Shown here piece after piece: positions 16,969-28,158 of a DNA stretch of 64,000 nt. Source of the DNA: Bacillus sp. ISL-51 (GTDB lineage Bacteria > Bacillota > Bacilli > Bacillales > Bacillaceae). Every line of letters starts with the position of its first letter. The first letter of the stretch is position 1. A program made the translations under genes and the position numbers. The notes beneath the pieces were generated by a model. It had not been told where the DNA came from, searched no databases, and saw only the letters and a program-made list of their open reading frames with translations. The DNA lies in assembly GCF_018613535.1 (NCBI RefSeq), contig NZ_JAGGQB010000015.1, positions 1 to 64,000 on the forward strand, given 5' to 3'.

Positions 16969-17032
16969 CGTAACACTCCCTTCTTATGTTCAAGTGTATC
17001 GTTTTTTTCGGCGGGAGGAAAGAAACAGCTCG

Positions 17033-19045
17033 TTACAGCTGTTTCCCGGCTTTGTTTTCTGATTCAATGGTAAATTTCCGTGTGACCTGCTGCAGTTCTT
17101 CGGCCATATGGGCAAGCGTTTCAGCGGATGAGCTGATTTCTTCCATAGAGGCAAGCTGTTCTTCGGCGGACGCGGCAATGTCTTGAATGCTGGCGGATCC
17201 TTCTTTGGCGACAGCGTTAATGTCATCCACCGCGTTTGTCACGTTTTGCGACCCGGCCGCAAGCTGCTCAAGCGTTCCGTTCATATGCTGTAAAGCGCCT
17301 GAAATCTGTGTCGTCATCTCCGAGATTTTTTTGAAGCTTTCGGACGTTTGATCAGTAATGCTGAGGCCTTCCTTCACATCTTGATTCACCGCTTGGAATA
17401 CAGAAAGCGATGTGGCGATTTCTTTGACGATTTCTTGAATCAGCGTTTCAATTTCTTTAGCGGAGTCAGCTGATTGCACGGCAAGCTTTCTCACTTCTTC
17501 GGCTACGACAGAGAAGCCCCGTCCGTATTCGCCGGCTCTGGCCGCTTCGATGGCGGCGTTTAAGGCAAGCAGATTCGTTTGATCGGCAATGCCGTTAATG
17601 ACGTTCAGAATGCTCGTAATATCTTGTGACTTCGTTTCTAATCCTTTTACGACCGCTTCCGCCTGCTGAACGGAACGATCAATTGTTTTCATCTGGCCGA
17701 CGGTTTTCGCCACTAATTCTTCTCCGCTTCCGGCCGTATCAGAGGTTTGAATGGCGGATTCGGTAATGCCTGCCGATACATTCGCCGTCTCGGCAATGCC
17801 TGCATTCATTTTGGAAAGATGTTCTGCGCTTTCTTCCAATTTCTCGCTCTGGGATTCGTTTCCGTTCGAAAATTGTTCAATCGCCAATGTAATATGCTCT
17901 GTCGCTTTGCTCGTCTGCCCGGCAGATGCCGTCAGCTCTTCTGAAGAGGAAGCCACATGCTCTACTGACGATTGAATGACGCCAATGACAGATCGCAGTG
18001 ACGCTGACATCTCATTAAAGCTTTGGCTGAGCTGGCCGAATTCGTTTTTCGATTTAATGTCAATTACTTCTGTTAAATCACCATCGCTGATTTTAGCGGA
18101 TGTCGAGACAAGCTTTTTGAGCGGTCTTGAGATTGAGCGAATGATATAAATGATTAAAATGCCGCCGACGATAAGAGAAACAGCAAGGATGATGAGCGCC
18201 ATATTCATAACGGGAGCGGCTGCGTCATGGATTTCACTGACAAAGAAAGTGCCGGCGATTTTCCAGCCTGTCAATTTGTTTGTCGTGAAGGCCATTTTCT
18301 TTTGCTGTCCTTCAAACATGTATTCAAACGTTCCGCTTGTTTTTGAAAAAACTTCTTTTGTCCAGCCCCCTGAACCTGCCGTTCCCGGTTTAATGGTCGG
18401 ATGGGCGATGTATTTTTTATCTCCCGTTGTAATAAAAGCAAATCCTTTATGACCGATCTGCACGCGTTCGGAAGCGGTAAGCAGGTCGTCCAGGTTGATA
18501 TCAAGAGCGACAACGCCCGATCCGTCTTTTGTCTGTTTGGCAATTGTCACGACGGTTTTTCCGTTTGATGCGTCTTTATAAGGCTCGGTGAATACAGGCT
18601 GTCCGTTTTTTTCAACTGCTTTTGTATACCAGCCGCGTGTTACCGGATTATAATCGGCCGGCATTTCAGTTGACGGATATTTAACGAATGCTTTGTCGGC
18701 GGACGCGGCATACACTGATTCAACATCGTCGTTTACTGTGACATACTGCTTCATATTTTCAAGCAGTATGGATTTGTTTTTTGGTTTCAGTTTGTCCTTG
18801 GTGATTGATTCACTGTAATAATCGATGGCTTTCAGCTTGCCATCCAGCATGTTTTCCAGCACGCTGTTTAATTCGTTGACATTTCCTTGGGCGCTGTGTG
18901 TCAGTTCGCTTTCTAACGAACTTCCCGCCGTTTGATAGCTGAAGTAGGCGAGTATGCCGACCGGCAGCACCAGTACGGCCAAGAATGCCGCGATAAGCGG
19001 CTTGCTGATGGATGGCTGTTTGATCCAATGTATCAGTTGTTTCAT
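17033..19045 (-). CDS. tlpB: Methyl-accepting chemotaxis protein (TlpB position)
   Basis: 670-residue transmembrane chemoreceptor. Membrane segments lie at about 16-38 and 280-302, enclosing an extracytoplasmic double-Cache sensor. HAMP follows (about 303-355), then the methyl-accepting signalling domain with the highly conserved hairpin tip [20 protein letters not shown] near residue 490. The ligand is unknown. It is the most distal of four tandem receptors, each with its own promoter. The symbol is given from the order known in B. subtilis, and could be exchanged with a neighbour. Confidence 0.85.
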   Translation of the reverse strand: MKQLIHWIKQPSISKPLIAAFLAVLVLPVGILAYFSYQTAGSSLESELTHSAQGNVNELNSVLENMLDGKLKAIDYYSESITKDKLKPKNKSILLENMKQYVTVNDDVESVYAASADKAFVKYPSTEMPADYNPVTRGWYTKAVEKNGQPVFTEPYKDASNGKTVVTIAKQTKDGSGVVALDINLDDLLTASERVQIGHKGFAFITTGDKKYIAHPTIKPGTAGSGGWTKEVFSKTSGTFEYMFEGQQKKMAFTTNKLTGWKIAGTFFVSEIHDAAAPVMNMALIILAVSLIVGGILIIYIIRSISRPLKKLVSTSAKISDGDLTEVIDIKSKNEFGQLSQSFNEMSASLRSVIGVIQSSVEHVASSSEELTASAGQTSKATEHITLAIEQFSNGNESQSEKLEESAEHLSKMNAGIAETANVSAGITESAIQTSDTAGSGEELVAKTVGQMKTIDRSVQQAEAVVKGLETKSQDITSILNVINGIADQTNLLALNAAIEAARAGEYGRGFSVVAEEVRKLAVQSADSAKEIETLIQEIVKEIATSLSVFQAVNQDVKEGLSITDQTSESFKKISEMTTQISGALQHMNGTLEQLAAGSQNVTNAVDDINAVAKEGSASIQDIAASAEEQLASMEEISSSAETLAHMAEELQQVTRKFTIESENKAGKQL

Positions 19046-19079
19046 TTTTTCAGTCTCCTTCTTTCAAAAGCTAAATCTA

Positions 19080-19106
19080 ATATCGTCAGATAGGACAAAA
19101 GATTTA
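19080..19106 (-). promoter_or_regulatory. Sigma-D promoter of tlpB
   Basis: On the minus strand TAAA (19103-19106), exactly 15 bases and GACGATAT (19080-19087), one base away from the sigma-D consensus TAAA-N15-GCCGATAT. Confidence 0.85.
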
Positions 19107-19120
19107 TTAAAAAAACTAAA

Positions 19121-19153
19121 AAAAACACCCAACGTGTAAGTTTGGGTGTTTTT
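19121..19153 (-). terminator. mcpA terminator
   Basis: AAAAACACCCAA and TTTGGGTGTTTTT form a stem just after the receptor gene at 19159. Confidence 0.88.
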
Positions 19154-19158
19154 ATCTA

Positions 19159-21144
19159 TTATTCTATTTTAAAGCGTTTCGTCATATCACGTAGTTCTTC
19201 CGCCATTTGTGACAATGTTTCTGATGACGAGCTGATTTCTTCCATCGATGCCAGCTGCTCTTCAGCGGAGGCGGCGATGTCTTGGATGCTGGCGGAGCTT
19301 TCTTTCGCGATGGATGCGATATGTTCAGAGGCTCCTGAGATTTGCTGTGAACCGGCTGTCAGCTGTTCTACAGTGGCGTTCATATTTTGGATTTCTCCGG
19401 CAATTTGGCTTGTCATTTCAGAAATCCGTTTGAAGCTTGTTTCGGTTTGATTCGTAATATCAAGACCGCTCTCTACTTCCCGGTTGACGGATTGGAACAT
19501 GCCGAGAGACGTGTTGATTTCTTTTACGATTTCCACGATTAAGCTTTCGATTTCTTTAGCCGAATCAGCTGATTGCACGGCAAGCTTTCTGACTTCTTCA
19601 GCGACGACAGAGAAACCCCGTCCGTATTCTCCGGCACGCGCCGCTTCGATTGCCGCATTCAGCGCGAGAAGGTTTGTCTGATCGGCGATTCCGTTAATGA
19701 CGCGGAGAATGTTTGTGATGTCTTTTGATTTTGTTTCCAGACCGCGCACGACGTTTTCCGCTTCTTTCACGGATTGGTCAATGATGTTCATTTGGCCGAC
19801 CGTTTGGTGAACAAGCTGTCCGCCTGAATTGGCGACTTCCGCAGATTTTACGGAGGACTCCGTAATGACGGCCGATGCTTTCGCCATATCTTCAAGTCCG
19901 GTATTCATTTGATAAATATGTTCCGCGGCGCTTTCAATTTTTTCACTTTGGCTTTCATTTCCGTTTGAAAATTGTTCAATCGCCAGTGTAATGTGTTCGG
20001 TTGCCTTGCTTGTCTGCTCCGCTGAAGCTGTCAGCTCTTCTGAGGAAGACGCGACGTTGTTCACGGAATCCTGAATCGCATGAATCAAAGAACGGAGTGA
20101 GGCCGCCATATTGTTAAAGCTTTTGCCCAGCTCGCCCAATTCATCTTTTGATTGAATTTTAATCGTTTCTGTCAAATCGCCTTCGCTGATCCGTTTGGAT
20201 GTCGTCACGAGCTGCTTGAGCGGTTTTGTAATCGAGCGGATGATCAGCACCATGACGATTGTTCCGATGACAATGGCTAATACCAGAACGAGCAAGGACA
20301 GGTGTAGGATCGGCAGTGCGGCTTCATGAATCTCGTCCAAATAAATCGTTCCGCTGATTTTCCAGCCCGTTAACTCATTGGTGTCATAAGCCATTTTCTT
20401 CTTTTCACCGTCGTAAACGTATTGAAAATCTCCTTTTTTGCTGCTGTAAAGCTGATCGGCCCAATCACCGTCTAATGCAGTGCCGGGCGTTCTGTTCGGA
20501 TGGGCGACAACTTTTTTGTCTTTCGTCAGGATAAACGCGTAGCCTGATTTTCCGATATTCACTTTTTTCGTGGTTTTCAGGATCTCTTCAATTTTCATAT
20601 TAATGGCTACCACTCCGGAGCCGTCTTTCGTCTGCTGAACGACCGTGACGACCATCGTATTGGTTGAAGCGGTGCGGTAAGGGTCTGTTACGACAACTTT
20701 CCCCTTGCTTTCAACGGCTTTTTTATACCAATCTCTTTCAACCGGATTATACCCTTTCGGCATCTGCAAATCGGGATACCGTGTGAAATGGCCTTTTGTG
20801 TCACTCGTATAGATGGATTCCACATCTTTATTGATCTTCATATACTCTGTGAATTTATCTGTCATTTGCGCTTTGTTTTTCGGCTTGTATTTATCTTCAG
20901 TAAGCCACTCGCTGAAATAAGCGGCACCGTCTTCTTTTTGGCTGATGCTTGTATTGATCAGATTATTGATTTGCTGCACATTCTCTAACGCGCTGCCCAT
21001 CACCTGCCTGTCAAGCGTGCTCACCGCCGATTGATAAGCAATAAAAGCAAGTACTGAAACAGGAAGAATGAGAACGGCTAAAAAAGAAATGAGAAGTTTT
21101 CTCGTAAGCGACCGCTGCTTGATGATTTGTACAATTTTTTTCAT
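19159..21144 (-). CDS. mcpA: Methyl-accepting chemotaxis protein (McpA position)
   Basis: 661-residue chemoreceptor with the same layout as its neighbours: membrane segments at about 16-38 and 280-305, a double-Cache sensor between them (WYKKAVES and TDPYRTAS motifs), HAMP, and an MCP signalling domain with the invariant tip. In B. subtilis McpA senses glucose and acids. It ends in KRFKIE. The start has GAGGAG upstream. A SigD-type -10 element precedes it and a clear terminator follows. Assignment to mcpA rests on gene order. Confidence 0.85.
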   Translation of the reverse strand: MKKIVQIIKQRSLTRKLLISFLAVLILPVSVLAFIAYQSAVSTLDRQVMGSALENVQQINNLINTSISQKEDGAAYFSEWLTEDKYKPKNKAQMTDKFTEYMKINKDVESIYTSDTKGHFTRYPDLQMPKGYNPVERDWYKKAVESKGKVVVTDPYRTASTNTMVVTVVQQTKDGSGVVAINMKIEEILKTTKKVNIGKSGYAFILTKDKKVVAHPNRTPGTALDGDWADQLYSSKKGDFQYVYDGEKKKMAYDTNELTGWKISGTIYLDEIHEAALPILHLSLLVLVLAIVIGTIVMVLIIRSITKPLKQLVTTSKRISEGDLTETIKIQSKDELGELGKSFNNMAASLRSLIHAIQDSVNNVASSSEELTASAEQTSKATEHITLAIEQFSNGNESQSEKIESAAEHIYQMNTGLEDMAKASAVITESSVKSAEVANSGGQLVHQTVGQMNIIDQSVKEAENVVRGLETKSKDITNILRVINGIADQTNLLALNAAIEAARAGEYGRGFSVVAEEVRKLAVQSADSAKEIESLIVEIVKEINTSLGMFQSVNREVESGLDITNQTETSFKRISEMTSQIAGEIQNMNATVEQLTAGSQQISGASEHIASIAKESSASIQDIAASAEEQLASMEEISSSSETLSQMAEELRDMTKRFKIE

Positions 21145-21176
21145 CTACTATATCTCCTCTAGCTGGTTTACCCTTC

Positions 21177-21184
21177 ATATCGGC
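21177..21184 (-). promoter_or_regulatory. Sigma-D -10 element of mcpA
   Basis: On the minus strand GCCGATAT, a perfect sigma-D -10 element, 33 bases before the start codon. The -35 half is not a clear match. Confidence 0.75.
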
Positions 21185-21270
21185 AATTATGGGTAAATAT
21201 ACATATCCATTAAGAAGAAATATATCGAAAGATACTTTTTACCTATTATAAAATAGTCTTTTAGACTTAA

Positions 21271-23256
21271 TTAAGAGGTTATTTTAAAGCGCTTTGTTAA
21301 TTCCCGAAGCTCTTCGGCCATTTTTTCCAGCGTTACGGCTGATGAACTGATCTCCTGCATAGATGCAAGCTGCTCTTCGGCGGAAGCCGCGATGTCCTGG
21401 ATGCTTGCCGCGCTTTCTTTAGAAACGGCCGCGATGTCCTCTGATGCGCTTGATACTTCCTGAGAGCCGGAGGAAAGCTGTTCCACAGTCGCATTCATAT
21501 TTTGCAGCTCCCCGGCGATTTGGTTTGTCTTTACCGAAATGTCCCGGAAGCTTTTTTCCGTTTCATTTGTTAACACAAGGCCGTTTTTTACCTCATGATT
21601 GACGGATTCCAGCATACCGAGGGATGTATGGATTTCCTTGACGATTTCATGAATCAAGGTTTCGATTTCTTTCGCTGATTCGGCGGACTGGACGGCGAGC
21701 TTACGCACCTCTTCGGCAACGACGGAGAAACCGCGCCCGTATTCTCCCGCTCTTGCAGCTTCAATGGCGGCATTTAAAGAAAGAAGGTTCGTTTGATCCG
21801 CAATGCCGTTTATCACCCCCAAAATGCTGGTGATGTCTTTTGATTTTAATTCAAGCCCTTTTACGACTTGTTCCGCTTCACTTACCGAAAGATCAATAGT
21901 GCTCATTTGGCCGGCTGTTTTTCGGACAAGCTGTTCGCCGGCGCCGGATATCTCCGCTGATTCAATTGAAGATTCCGTAATAACGGCAGCGGCTTCCGCT
22001 AAGTCACTGAGCCCGTCTTTCATTTCATTAACTTGTTCTGTCGCTCTGTCAATGCTGTCACTTTGGCTTTCTGTTCCGTTAGAAAATTGTTCTATAGAAT
22101 AGGTAATATGCTCTGTTGCTTTACTCGTCTGTTCAGCAGAAGCCGTCAGCTCCTCTGAAGATGAAGCCACGTATTCAACGGAATCCTGAATGCCTTGAAT
22201 GACTGAACGGAGTGAATCTGTCATATGATTAAAGCTTTTACTGAGCACGCCCAGCTCATCTTTGGAACTGACTTCAATTCTTTCGGTCAAATCGCCGGCG
22301 CTGATTTTTTCAGCAGAGGCCACGAGGCGTTTTAACGGCTTTGTGATGGAGCGGATGACGAAATACCCGAATATGATTCCGGCCGCAATGGCAATGACCA
22401 ATACGATAACGGCCATGGTCAGAACAGGCTTTGCCGCATCTTTAACTTCATCCGCGGACATCGTTCCGCTGATTTTCCAGCCTGTCGCTTCATTGGTGAC
22501 AAACGCCATTTTTTTCGCATTGCCGTTAAACATGTATTGAAAGTCGCCTTTTTTCTCGCTGTATAAAGTATCAACCCATTTTCCTGACAGTGTTGTTCCC
22601 GCTTTTTCACCGCTGTAGGCGACGGCTTTTTTATTTTTGCTGAGGATAAAGGCATAGCCTTCTTTTCCAATATTGATTTCTTTTGTCATAGTCACGAGGT
22701 CGCCGATCTTAATATCAATCGCGACGACGCCTGACCCGTCTTGTGCCGCACGCGCCATGGTGACGACCATCTTTCCGTTTGAAATGGACTGATAAGGGTC
22801 AGTTATGATGGTTTTGTCTTTATTCTCCATGGCTTCTTTGTACCAGCTTCTTTCAAGCGGATTGAAATCGGCCGGCATATCGGCATGGGGGTAGCGTGTA
22901 AACGTTCCGTCCTTGCCGCTTGAAAAAATAGCGGCTGCCTTATCGTTGCTTTCAATGAATTGCTTGAATCGGTCTTTCATTTCCGTGCGGTTCTTTTCCT
23001 TAAACTTTGCATTTGTCGCCCACTCGCTGAAATACACCGAGCTTTTTGTAAATGTTCCGATCCGGTCGTCAATCATATTATTTAAGATTTGCACATTCCC
23101 CTTGGCGCTTTCCATCATTTGGCTTTCAACGGAGGAAGCCGCCGACCGGTAGGCGCTTGCCGCCAATACAGCCACCGGAATAATTAAGATGAGTAAAAAT
23201 GAAGTGATGAGTCTTCTGGCTATTGATTTTTTTGCGGTGCTTGCTGTTTTTTTCAT
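21271..23256 (-). CDS. tlpA: Methyl-accepting chemotaxis protein (TlpA position)
   Basis: 661-residue chemoreceptor: membrane segments at about 16-37 and 280-304, double-Cache sensor with WYKEAMEN and [12 protein letters not shown] domain and methyl-accepting domain. Its tip reads [11 protein letters not shown] where the other three have [11 protein letters not shown], a conservative change. It ends KRFKITS. GAGG lies upstream of the ATG. Assignment to tlpA rests on gene order. Confidence 0.84.
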   Translation of the reverse strand: MKKTASTAKKSIARRLITSFLLILIIPVAVLAASAYRSAASSVESQMMESAKGNVQILNNMIDDRIGTFTKSSVYFSEWATNAKFKEKNRTEMKDRFKQFIESNDKAAAIFSSGKDGTFTRYPHADMPADFNPLERSWYKEAMENKDKTIITDPYQSISNGKMVVTMARAAQDGSGVVAIDIKIGDLVTMTKEINIGKEGYAFILSKNKKAVAYSGEKAGTTLSGKWVDTLYSEKKGDFQYMFNGNAKKMAFVTNEATGWKISGTMSADEVKDAAKPVLTMAVIVLVIAIAAGIIFGYFVIRSITKPLKRLVASAEKISAGDLTERIEVSSKDELGVLSKSFNHMTDSLRSVIQGIQDSVEYVASSSEELTASAEQTSKATEHITYSIEQFSNGTESQSDSIDRATEQVNEMKDGLSDLAEAAAVITESSIESAEISGAGEQLVRKTAGQMSTIDLSVSEAEQVVKGLELKSKDITSILGVINGIADQTNLLSLNAAIEAARAGEYGRGFSVVAEEVRKLAVQSAESAKEIETLIHEIVKEIHTSLGMLESVNHEVKNGLVLTNETEKSFRDISVKTNQIAGELQNMNATVEQLSSGSQEVSSASEDIAAVSKESAASIQDIAASAEEQLASMQEISSSAVTLEKMAEELRELTKRFKITS

Positions 23257-23286
23257 TTTTTAACCTCTTTCAAACATTTACACTTT

Positions 23287-23294
23287 ATATCGGT
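23287..23294 (-). promoter_or_regulatory. Sigma-D-like -10 element of tlpA
   Basis: On the minus strand ACCGATAT, one mismatch to the sigma-D -10 consensus, 31 bases before the start. A TAAA motif lies upstream but with a shorter spacing than usual. Confidence 0.65.
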
Positions 23295-23400
23295 ATACTC
23301 CCTTTTTATTACATTGAAAATATAGGAATAAATGAAATTTAGTTCTATATACTCCCGCAAAACACGTGACTTTTTAATCAATTTCATTCGTCATCATCTA

Positions 23401-23434
23401 AAAAAGACGCTTTCCGGTTGGAAAGCGTCCTTTT
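23401..23434 (-). terminator. mcpB terminator
   Basis: GACGCTTTCC and GGAAAGCGTC form a 10-base-pair stem flanked by A and T runs. Confidence 0.9.
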
Positions 23435-23437
23435 GTG

Positions 23438-25423
23438 CTAATTGATTTTAAATTGTTTTGTTAATTCCCGCAGCTCTTCGGCCATTTGAGCCAAAGTGTC
23501 GGCGGAGGTGCTGATTTCTTCCATGGAAGCAAGCTGTTCTTCGGCTGATGCCGCAATATCCTGAATGCTTGCGGCGCTTTCTCTCGAAACGTCCGCAATA
23601 TCAGTAACAGCGGCTGAGACGTGCTGAGAGCTGTCTGAAAGCTGCTCAACCGTACTGTTCATGGATTGAAGCTTTTCGGCGATTTCGTTTGTCATGCCGA
23701 AGATGTTTTGGAAGCTTTCTTTCGTACGGTCCGTCACGGCAAGTCCTGATTGAACTTCTTCGTTTACCGAGGTAAACATGTGAAGAGATGTATCAATTTC
23801 GGACGTGATTTCTTGGATCAGTTTTTCAATTTCTTTTGCAGAGCCGGCGGATTGGACGGCCAGTTTGCGCACTTCTTCCGCGACAACGGAAAAGCCTCTT
23901 CCGTATTCTCCCGCTCTGGCAGCCTCAATGGCGGCGTTTAAAGCTAGCAGGTTTGTCTGATCGGCAATGCCGTTAATAACTCTTAAAATATGTGTGATGT
24001 CTTTTGATTTTGCCTCAAGGCCCTTGACGACGGCTTCCGCCTGCTGGACGGATTGGTTGATGAGGTTCATCTGACCGACCGTTTTCTGTACGTACGTCTC
24101 CCCGGTTCCGGCAATTTCCGTCGATTGTTTAGATGCTTCGGTAATAGCCGATGATGTCTGGGACACGGCAGCGAGTCCGTCATTTATATGATTCAGTTTC
24201 GCTGAGCTTGATTCGACTTTTTCGCTCTGCTCCTCGTTGCCGTTTGAAAACTGTTCAATCGCCATTGTAATATGCTCCGTTGCTTTGCTTGTTTGCGAAG
24301 CTGATGCGGTCAGCTGTTCTGATGATGCCGCCACGTTGTCGACTGAGCTTTGGATTCCGCTGATGAGCCCCCGCAATGATTCCCCCATCTCATTAAAACT
24401 CGCCCCGAGTTCGCCCAGTTCATCTTTCGAACGGATATCAATCGTTTCTGTCAGGTCTCCGCCGCTGATTCGTTTAGACGAGCGGACAAGCCGTTTCAGC
24501 GGTGTCGTAATTGATCTGACAATCAATAAGATTAATATGCCCCCGATCATAACGGACGCGCCAAGCACGATCATCCCCATCGTAAGCACCGGCTTTGATG
24601 CGTCTTTAATTTCGGCCAGCTCCATCGATCCCGCTATTTTCCAGCCGGTCAGCTTATTTGTCGTAAACGCCATTTTTTTATCCTGATTATCGAGCTTGTA
24701 TGAAATGATACCGCTGTTATTGCTATATACCTCGTTTACCCACGGGGTTGAGACCTTATCACCCGGCTTATGGTCTTTATGCGCGACATAGGTTTTATTT
24801 TTAGAGACGATAAACACGAATCCTTTTTGGCCGATTTTAATTTCCTGCATTTGTTTCAGCAGCTGGTCAATCGTAATATCCATGGCCACAACGCCGGTCC
24901 CGTCCTGCAGCTGCTTCGCCACGGTTACGACCATGCTGCCGTCGTTCGCGGCTACGTATGGGTCGGTGACAACAAGCGCGCCGCCTGCCTTCACAGCGTC
25001 TTTATACCATGCACGGGTTCTCGGATCATAGCCGGCCGGCAGGTTTTCCTTCGGTGCTTGTGTGTAACTGCCGTCTTCCGTTCCTCCGTAAATACGGGCT
25101 GCGTCTCTATGTATTGACGTGTATTGCCCGAATTTCCCTTCAAGCTCGGATTTATTTTTCTTTGTGAATGACGAAGTCTTTAAGGTCTCACTGAAAAATT
25201 CAATCGCCTTCGCCTTTGCCCCTATATCATTTGTGATGGTTGTATTAAAAGAGTCGATGTTATTTTTTGCGTTGCTTGAAATTTGCTCATCCAGCGAGCT
25301 GCTCGCTGTATGATATGAGCTGAATTCTAAAATGAGAATCGGTATGATTAAGATCACGATAAATGAAATGATTAATTTTCGTGAGATTGATGCTTTTGTA
25401 CACCAATTGATGAAATTCTTCAT
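23438..25423 (-). CDS. mcpB: Methyl-accepting chemotaxis protein (McpB position)
   Basis: 661-residue chemoreceptor; in B. subtilis McpB is the main asparagine sensor. Layout: membrane segment about 16-37, double-Cache sensor with RAWYKDAVK and TDPYVAAN, second membrane segment about 282-304, HAMP, then the signalling domain with the invariant tip. I chose ATG 25423 (MKNFINW), which has GAGGGAG upstream and aligns with the other three receptors; 17 further in-frame codons upstream lie over the promoter. It sits next to tgl, as in B. subtilis. Confidence 0.88.
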   Translation of the reverse strand: MKNFINWCTKASISRKLIISFIVILIIPILILEFSSYHTASSSLDEQISSNAKNNIDSFNTTITNDIGAKAKAIEFFSETLKTSSFTKKNKSELEGKFGQYTSIHRDAARIYGGTEDGSYTQAPKENLPAGYDPRTRAWYKDAVKAGGALVVTDPYVAANDGSMVVTVAKQLQDGTGVVAMDITIDQLLKQMQEIKIGQKGFVFIVSKNKTYVAHKDHKPGDKVSTPWVNEVYSNNSGIISYKLDNQDKKMAFTTNKLTGWKIAGSMELAEIKDASKPVLTMGMIVLGASVMIGGILILLIVRSITTPLKRLVRSSKRISGGDLTETIDIRSKDELGELGASFNEMGESLRGLISGIQSSVDNVAASSEQLTASASQTSKATEHITMAIEQFSNGNEEQSEKVESSSAKLNHINDGLAAVSQTSSAITEASKQSTEIAGTGETYVQKTVGQMNLINQSVQQAEAVVKGLEAKSKDITHILRVINGIADQTNLLALNAAIEAARAGEYGRGFSVVAEEVRKLAVQSAGSAKEIEKLIQEITSEIDTSLHMFTSVNEEVQSGLAVTDRTKESFQNIFGMTNEIAEKLQSMNSTVEQLSDSSQHVSAAVTDIADVSRESAASIQDIAASAEEQLASMEEISTSADTLAQMAEELRELTKQFKIN

Positions 25424-25455
25424 ATTATGCTGCTCCCTCTTATGTGATACCTTAT

Positions 25456-25482
25456 ATATCGGCTCACCTCTCACATTTTGTA
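25456..25482 (-). promoter_or_regulatory. Sigma-D promoter of mcpB
   Basis: On the minus strand TACA (25479-25482), 15 bases and the perfect -10 GCCGATAT (25456-25463). One mismatch in the -35 element. Confidence 0.82.
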
Positions 25483-25563
25483 ATCGTTTTATCCTGTTTT
25501 ATGACTTATTTTCATTGCCCAAGCCTCTTGCATATCTTATAAAAAAAGAGAGGGGGCGTTTCT

Positions 25564-26301
25564 ATGATTATCATATCCGGGCAAACGCTGCGGCCCCAAG
25601 ACATCGCAAACTGGCAGACCGAAGAGAGTCTGCTTCCATATTTAAACGAATTGAACGCTTCGCCCGTACAATTTGATTACGGGTCAATCGCTGAGCTGAT
25701 GTTTGAAGTACAGTTGCGGCGCAATATCGTGCAGGCCGCCAAAGAATTGAACGGCTCCGGCGCAAAATTCGCGACCTTCGCTAAAACATATGGAAATACG
25801 GCATTTTGGAGAGTGACGCCAGAGGGAGCCTTGGAGCTGAAATATAGAATCCCCGCTTCAAAAGCCATTCGGGATATTATTGAAAACGGAGCGTTTTATG
25901 CGTTTGAATGCGCTACCGCGATTGTTGTCATTTATTATTCAGCTGTATTAAAAACAGTCGGAGCCGAAAGATTTGATACCCGTTTCGAGAAGATCACCCT
26001 GTATGACTGGCACTATGAACATCTGCCGATCTATACGGAAACCGGCCATCACTTTTTGCTGGGCGACTGTTTATATTTTAAAAATCCGGATTTTAACCCG
26101 CAAAAGGCGCAGTGGAGAGGAGAAAACGTGATTGTATTGGGGAAAGATCAATATTTTGCCCATGGCCTCGGAATTTTGACCGCTGAGCAAATTATCCAAA
26201 AGCTGAATTCTTTAAGAAAAAAAGACGCCGTGCAGTCGGCTTATCTCCTTTCTCAGGCTACAAGGCTTGATGCGCCTGCACTGTATCAAATCATGCATTA
26301 A
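25564..26301 (+). CDS. tgl: Spore coat transglutaminase Tgl
   Basis: 245-residue protein-glutamine gamma-glutamyltransferase that cross-links coat proteins such as GerQ through epsilon-(gamma-glutamyl)lysine bonds in the spore coat. The catalytic nucleophile is Cys116 in FECATAI; the size equals B. subtilis Tgl. GAGGGGG lies before the ATG. In B. subtilis it is made in the mother cell under sigma K; CATATCTT at 25531-25538 fits the sigma-K -10 form CATANNNT, but the -35 part is not clear. Confidence 0.95.
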   Translation: MIIISGQTLRPQDIANWQTEESLLPYLNELNASPVQFDYGSIAELMFEVQLRRNIVQAAKELNGSGAKFATFAKTYGNTAFWRVTPEGALELKYRIPASKAIRDIIENGAFYAFECATAIVVIYYSAVLKTVGAERFDTRFEKITLYDWHYEHLPIYTETGHHFLLGDCLYFKNPDFNPQKAQWRGENVIVLGKDQYFAHGLGILTAEQIIQKLNSLRKKDAVQSAYLLSQATRLDAPALYQIMH

Positions 26302-26318
26302 AACCATCCCATCGTCTG

Positions 26319-26570
26319 TCATTGTGACGATGGGATGTGAAATGCTTTTCTTTTCCGGTAAAAAGCGGTTGTGCCGAGCGTCTGGTTCGCCGCCCATTCG
26401 AACTTTTCTAAATCATGGCGTGTGACGGCTCTGTCCCGGCTGCTCCACTTGATGGTTCGCACAAAGTAATACCCCTTGATCGGCGCCATGGTGACTTTGG
26501 AATAAGGAAAATCTTCAAATACAAATTCAATATATCCTCTTTTTTTATAGAACATTTGAAGAATCTTCAT
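26319..26570 (-). CDS. Small protein of unknown function
   Basis: 83-residue basic, aromatic-rich soluble protein with no family I recognise. The start is well supported by GAGGTGAT nine bases before ATG 26570. It converges on tgl, and the inverted repeat CATCCCATCGTC/GACGATGGGATG (26304-26337) encodes its last residues and probably ends both transcripts. It lies 23 bases after the nitronate monooxygenase gene and could be in the same operon. Confidence 0.65.
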   Translation of the reverse strand: MKILQMFYKKRGYIEFVFEDFPYSKVTMAPIKGYYFVRTIKWSSRDRAVTRHDLEKFEWAANQTLGTTAFYRKRKAFHIPSSQ

Positions 26571-26593
26571 GCAAAAATCACCTCAAATCTTTT

Positions 26594-27628
26594 TTAAGAC
26601 CGGCACAAATCGCGCAAAACGGTTTTTACATCGGTCGGTCCCTTCAGCATCCCTGCCGACTGGCCCGCCCATAAAGACATATAATCCGCATCTTCGGATT
26701 GTAACGCGTGCCCGCGCATCGGTTTTGTCAGCGTGTTATGCAGCGGGTAAGGAAGCGTATTCCCTTCATCCGCTTCATATGTTTTCATAAACTGATTGAC
26801 GATTCCCCTCGCCTGTTTTCCGGAAAACAGTGAGGTCAGCCGCGTGTCAGCCCCTTCCGCCCCGGCAATGGCCTGTTTGTAAGCCGGAGAGGCGCTGCTT
26901 TCTTCACAAAGGAGAAACGGTGTGCCGACTTGAACGCCGTCAGCGCCCAAACACCTGGCTGCCTGAACGCCGCGATGATCAAAAATGCCGCCTGCCGCAA
27001 TAACAGGAACGGACAGCGCATCGGCAGCCTGCGGAATCAGCGCCATAAGGCCGAGGGCGGGTTCTCCTTTTGCCGTCAGAAACGACCCGCGATGCCCGCC
27101 CGCTTCAACCCCTTGCAATACGACGGCGTCCATTCCCCGTTTTTCAAGGGCAGCCGCTTCCTCTGGTGTTGTGGCCGTTCCGAAAAGGAAGCAACCGCTG
27201 TCCTTCAGCTTTTGAACCGTTTCTTCCGGCGGCAGGCCGAAGGTAAATGAGCACGCTTTTACCCGGAAGCGGATAAGCAGCTCAACTTTCTCCTCAAAAT
27301 CCTTCCAATCCTCTTCTAGTGTGGAGAATGGCTGAGCCTCATCGGCCATCGGGATGTTCGCCTTCCATTTTTCAAACACGCCTTCCTCTGGCGCCTCTCT
27401 TTCTTCAGGAACGAAAAGATTCACCTGAAAGGACCGGTTTGTTTTCTGCTGCATCGCGATGATCTGTTGCTCAAGCGATGCCGGGCTGACATATCCGGAT
27501 GCGAGGCTGCCGAGCGCTCCCTCATTTGATACGGCCGAAGCCAGGCGCGGTGTGACAAGCCCTCCGGCCATCGGCGCCTGAATCACGGGCTTTGTTAATG
27601 ATAATGCATTCATCCACTCACTCAACAA
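26594..27628 (-). CDS. Nitronate monooxygenase (YrpB-like)
   Basis: 344-residue FMN-dependent TIM-barrel enzyme of the nitronate monooxygenase/2-nitropropane dioxygenase family. It has the N-terminal VIQAPMAGG, the [12 protein letters not shown] segment with the catalytic His near 187, and the phosphate-binding IAAGGI and [12 protein letters not shown] segments. It is very like B. subtilis YrpB as I remember it, but yrpB lies elsewhere there. The start is TTG with GGAGGAG upstream. It overlaps the end of yugU by 11 bases, so translation is probably coupled. Confidence 0.85.
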   Translation of the reverse strand: MLSEWMNALSLTKPVIQAPMAGGLVTPRLASAVSNEGALGSLASGYVSPASLEQQIIAMQQKTNRSFQVNLFVPEEREAPEEGVFEKWKANIPMADEAQPFSTLEEDWKDFEEKVELLIRFRVKACSFTFGLPPEETVQKLKDSGCFLFGTATTPEEAAALEKRGMDAVVLQGVEAGGHRGSFLTAKGEPALGLMALIPQAADALSVPVIAAGGIFDHRGVQAARCLGADGVQVGTPFLLCEESSASPAYKQAIAGAEGADTRLTSLFSGKQARGIVNQFMKTYEADEGNTLPYPLHNTLTKPMRGHALQSEDADYMSLWAGQSAGMLKGPTDVKTVLRDLCRS

Positions 27629-28040
27629 TGTTCTCCTCCGTTTCAGCTGTTATTTTGATATAACACGTCCGGTTTCTCGGACCGTCAAATTCGCAGAAAT
27701 AAATGCCCTGCCACGTACCGAGAATCAAGCGGCCGTCTTCAATGATGACATGCTGGGATGCACCGATTGTGCTAGCTTTCATATGAGCTGCCGTATTCCC
27801 CTCCATATGCCGGTCCAGCTCATGATCCCACGGATAGATCTCATCAAATCTTCTGAGCATATCTCTTTTCACATCCGGATCGGCATTTTCATTAATGGTG
27901 ATGCCGGCGGTTGTATGAGGGCGGTATATAAGCGCTAAGCCGTTTTTTACTCCTGTTTCGCGGAGAAACGCCTCGGCCTCATGAGTGATGTCTATCATTT
28001 CATCCCGCTTGTTTGTTTTTATCTGCAATGTTTTCAGCAT
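27618..28040 (-). CDS. yugU: YjbQ/UPF0047 family protein YugU
   Basis: 140-residue YjbQ/UPF0047 family protein (secondary thiamine-phosphate synthase-like fold). The conserved [16 protein letters not shown] segment near 48-63, the His in NTAAHMKAS near 88 and [15 protein letters not shown] near 109-123 are the family signature; these His residues form the putative active site. AAAGGAG lies before ATG 28040. Its last codons overlap the following nitronate monooxygenase gene. The physiological role is unknown. Confidence 0.88.
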   Translation of the reverse strand: MLKTLQIKTNKRDEMIDITHEAEAFLRETGVKNGLALIYRPHTTAGITINENADPDVKRDMLRRFDEIYPWDHELDRHMEGNTAAHMKASTIGASQHVIIEDGRLILGTWQGIYFCEFDGPRNRTCYIKITAETEENIVE

Positions 28041-28127
28041 GAGAATGCTCCTTTCTTTTCCTCTTCCTTTCCCTTATTCGTTCTGTATTGTTCTTTTCCT
28101 GTCGAATGATGTCATAAACTTAATTCA

Positions 28128-28158
28128 CAAAAAACTTCAGCCGCGGGACTGAAGTTTT
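28128..28158 (-). terminator. yugT terminator
   Basis: AAAACTTCAG and CTGAAGTTTT form the stem, overlapping the yugT stop. Confidence 0.85.

Noticed and set aside
17033..25423. Repeat or mobile element signal from near-identical segments
   Set aside because: The repeats are the conserved signalling domains of four paralogous chemoreceptors, not a transposable element.
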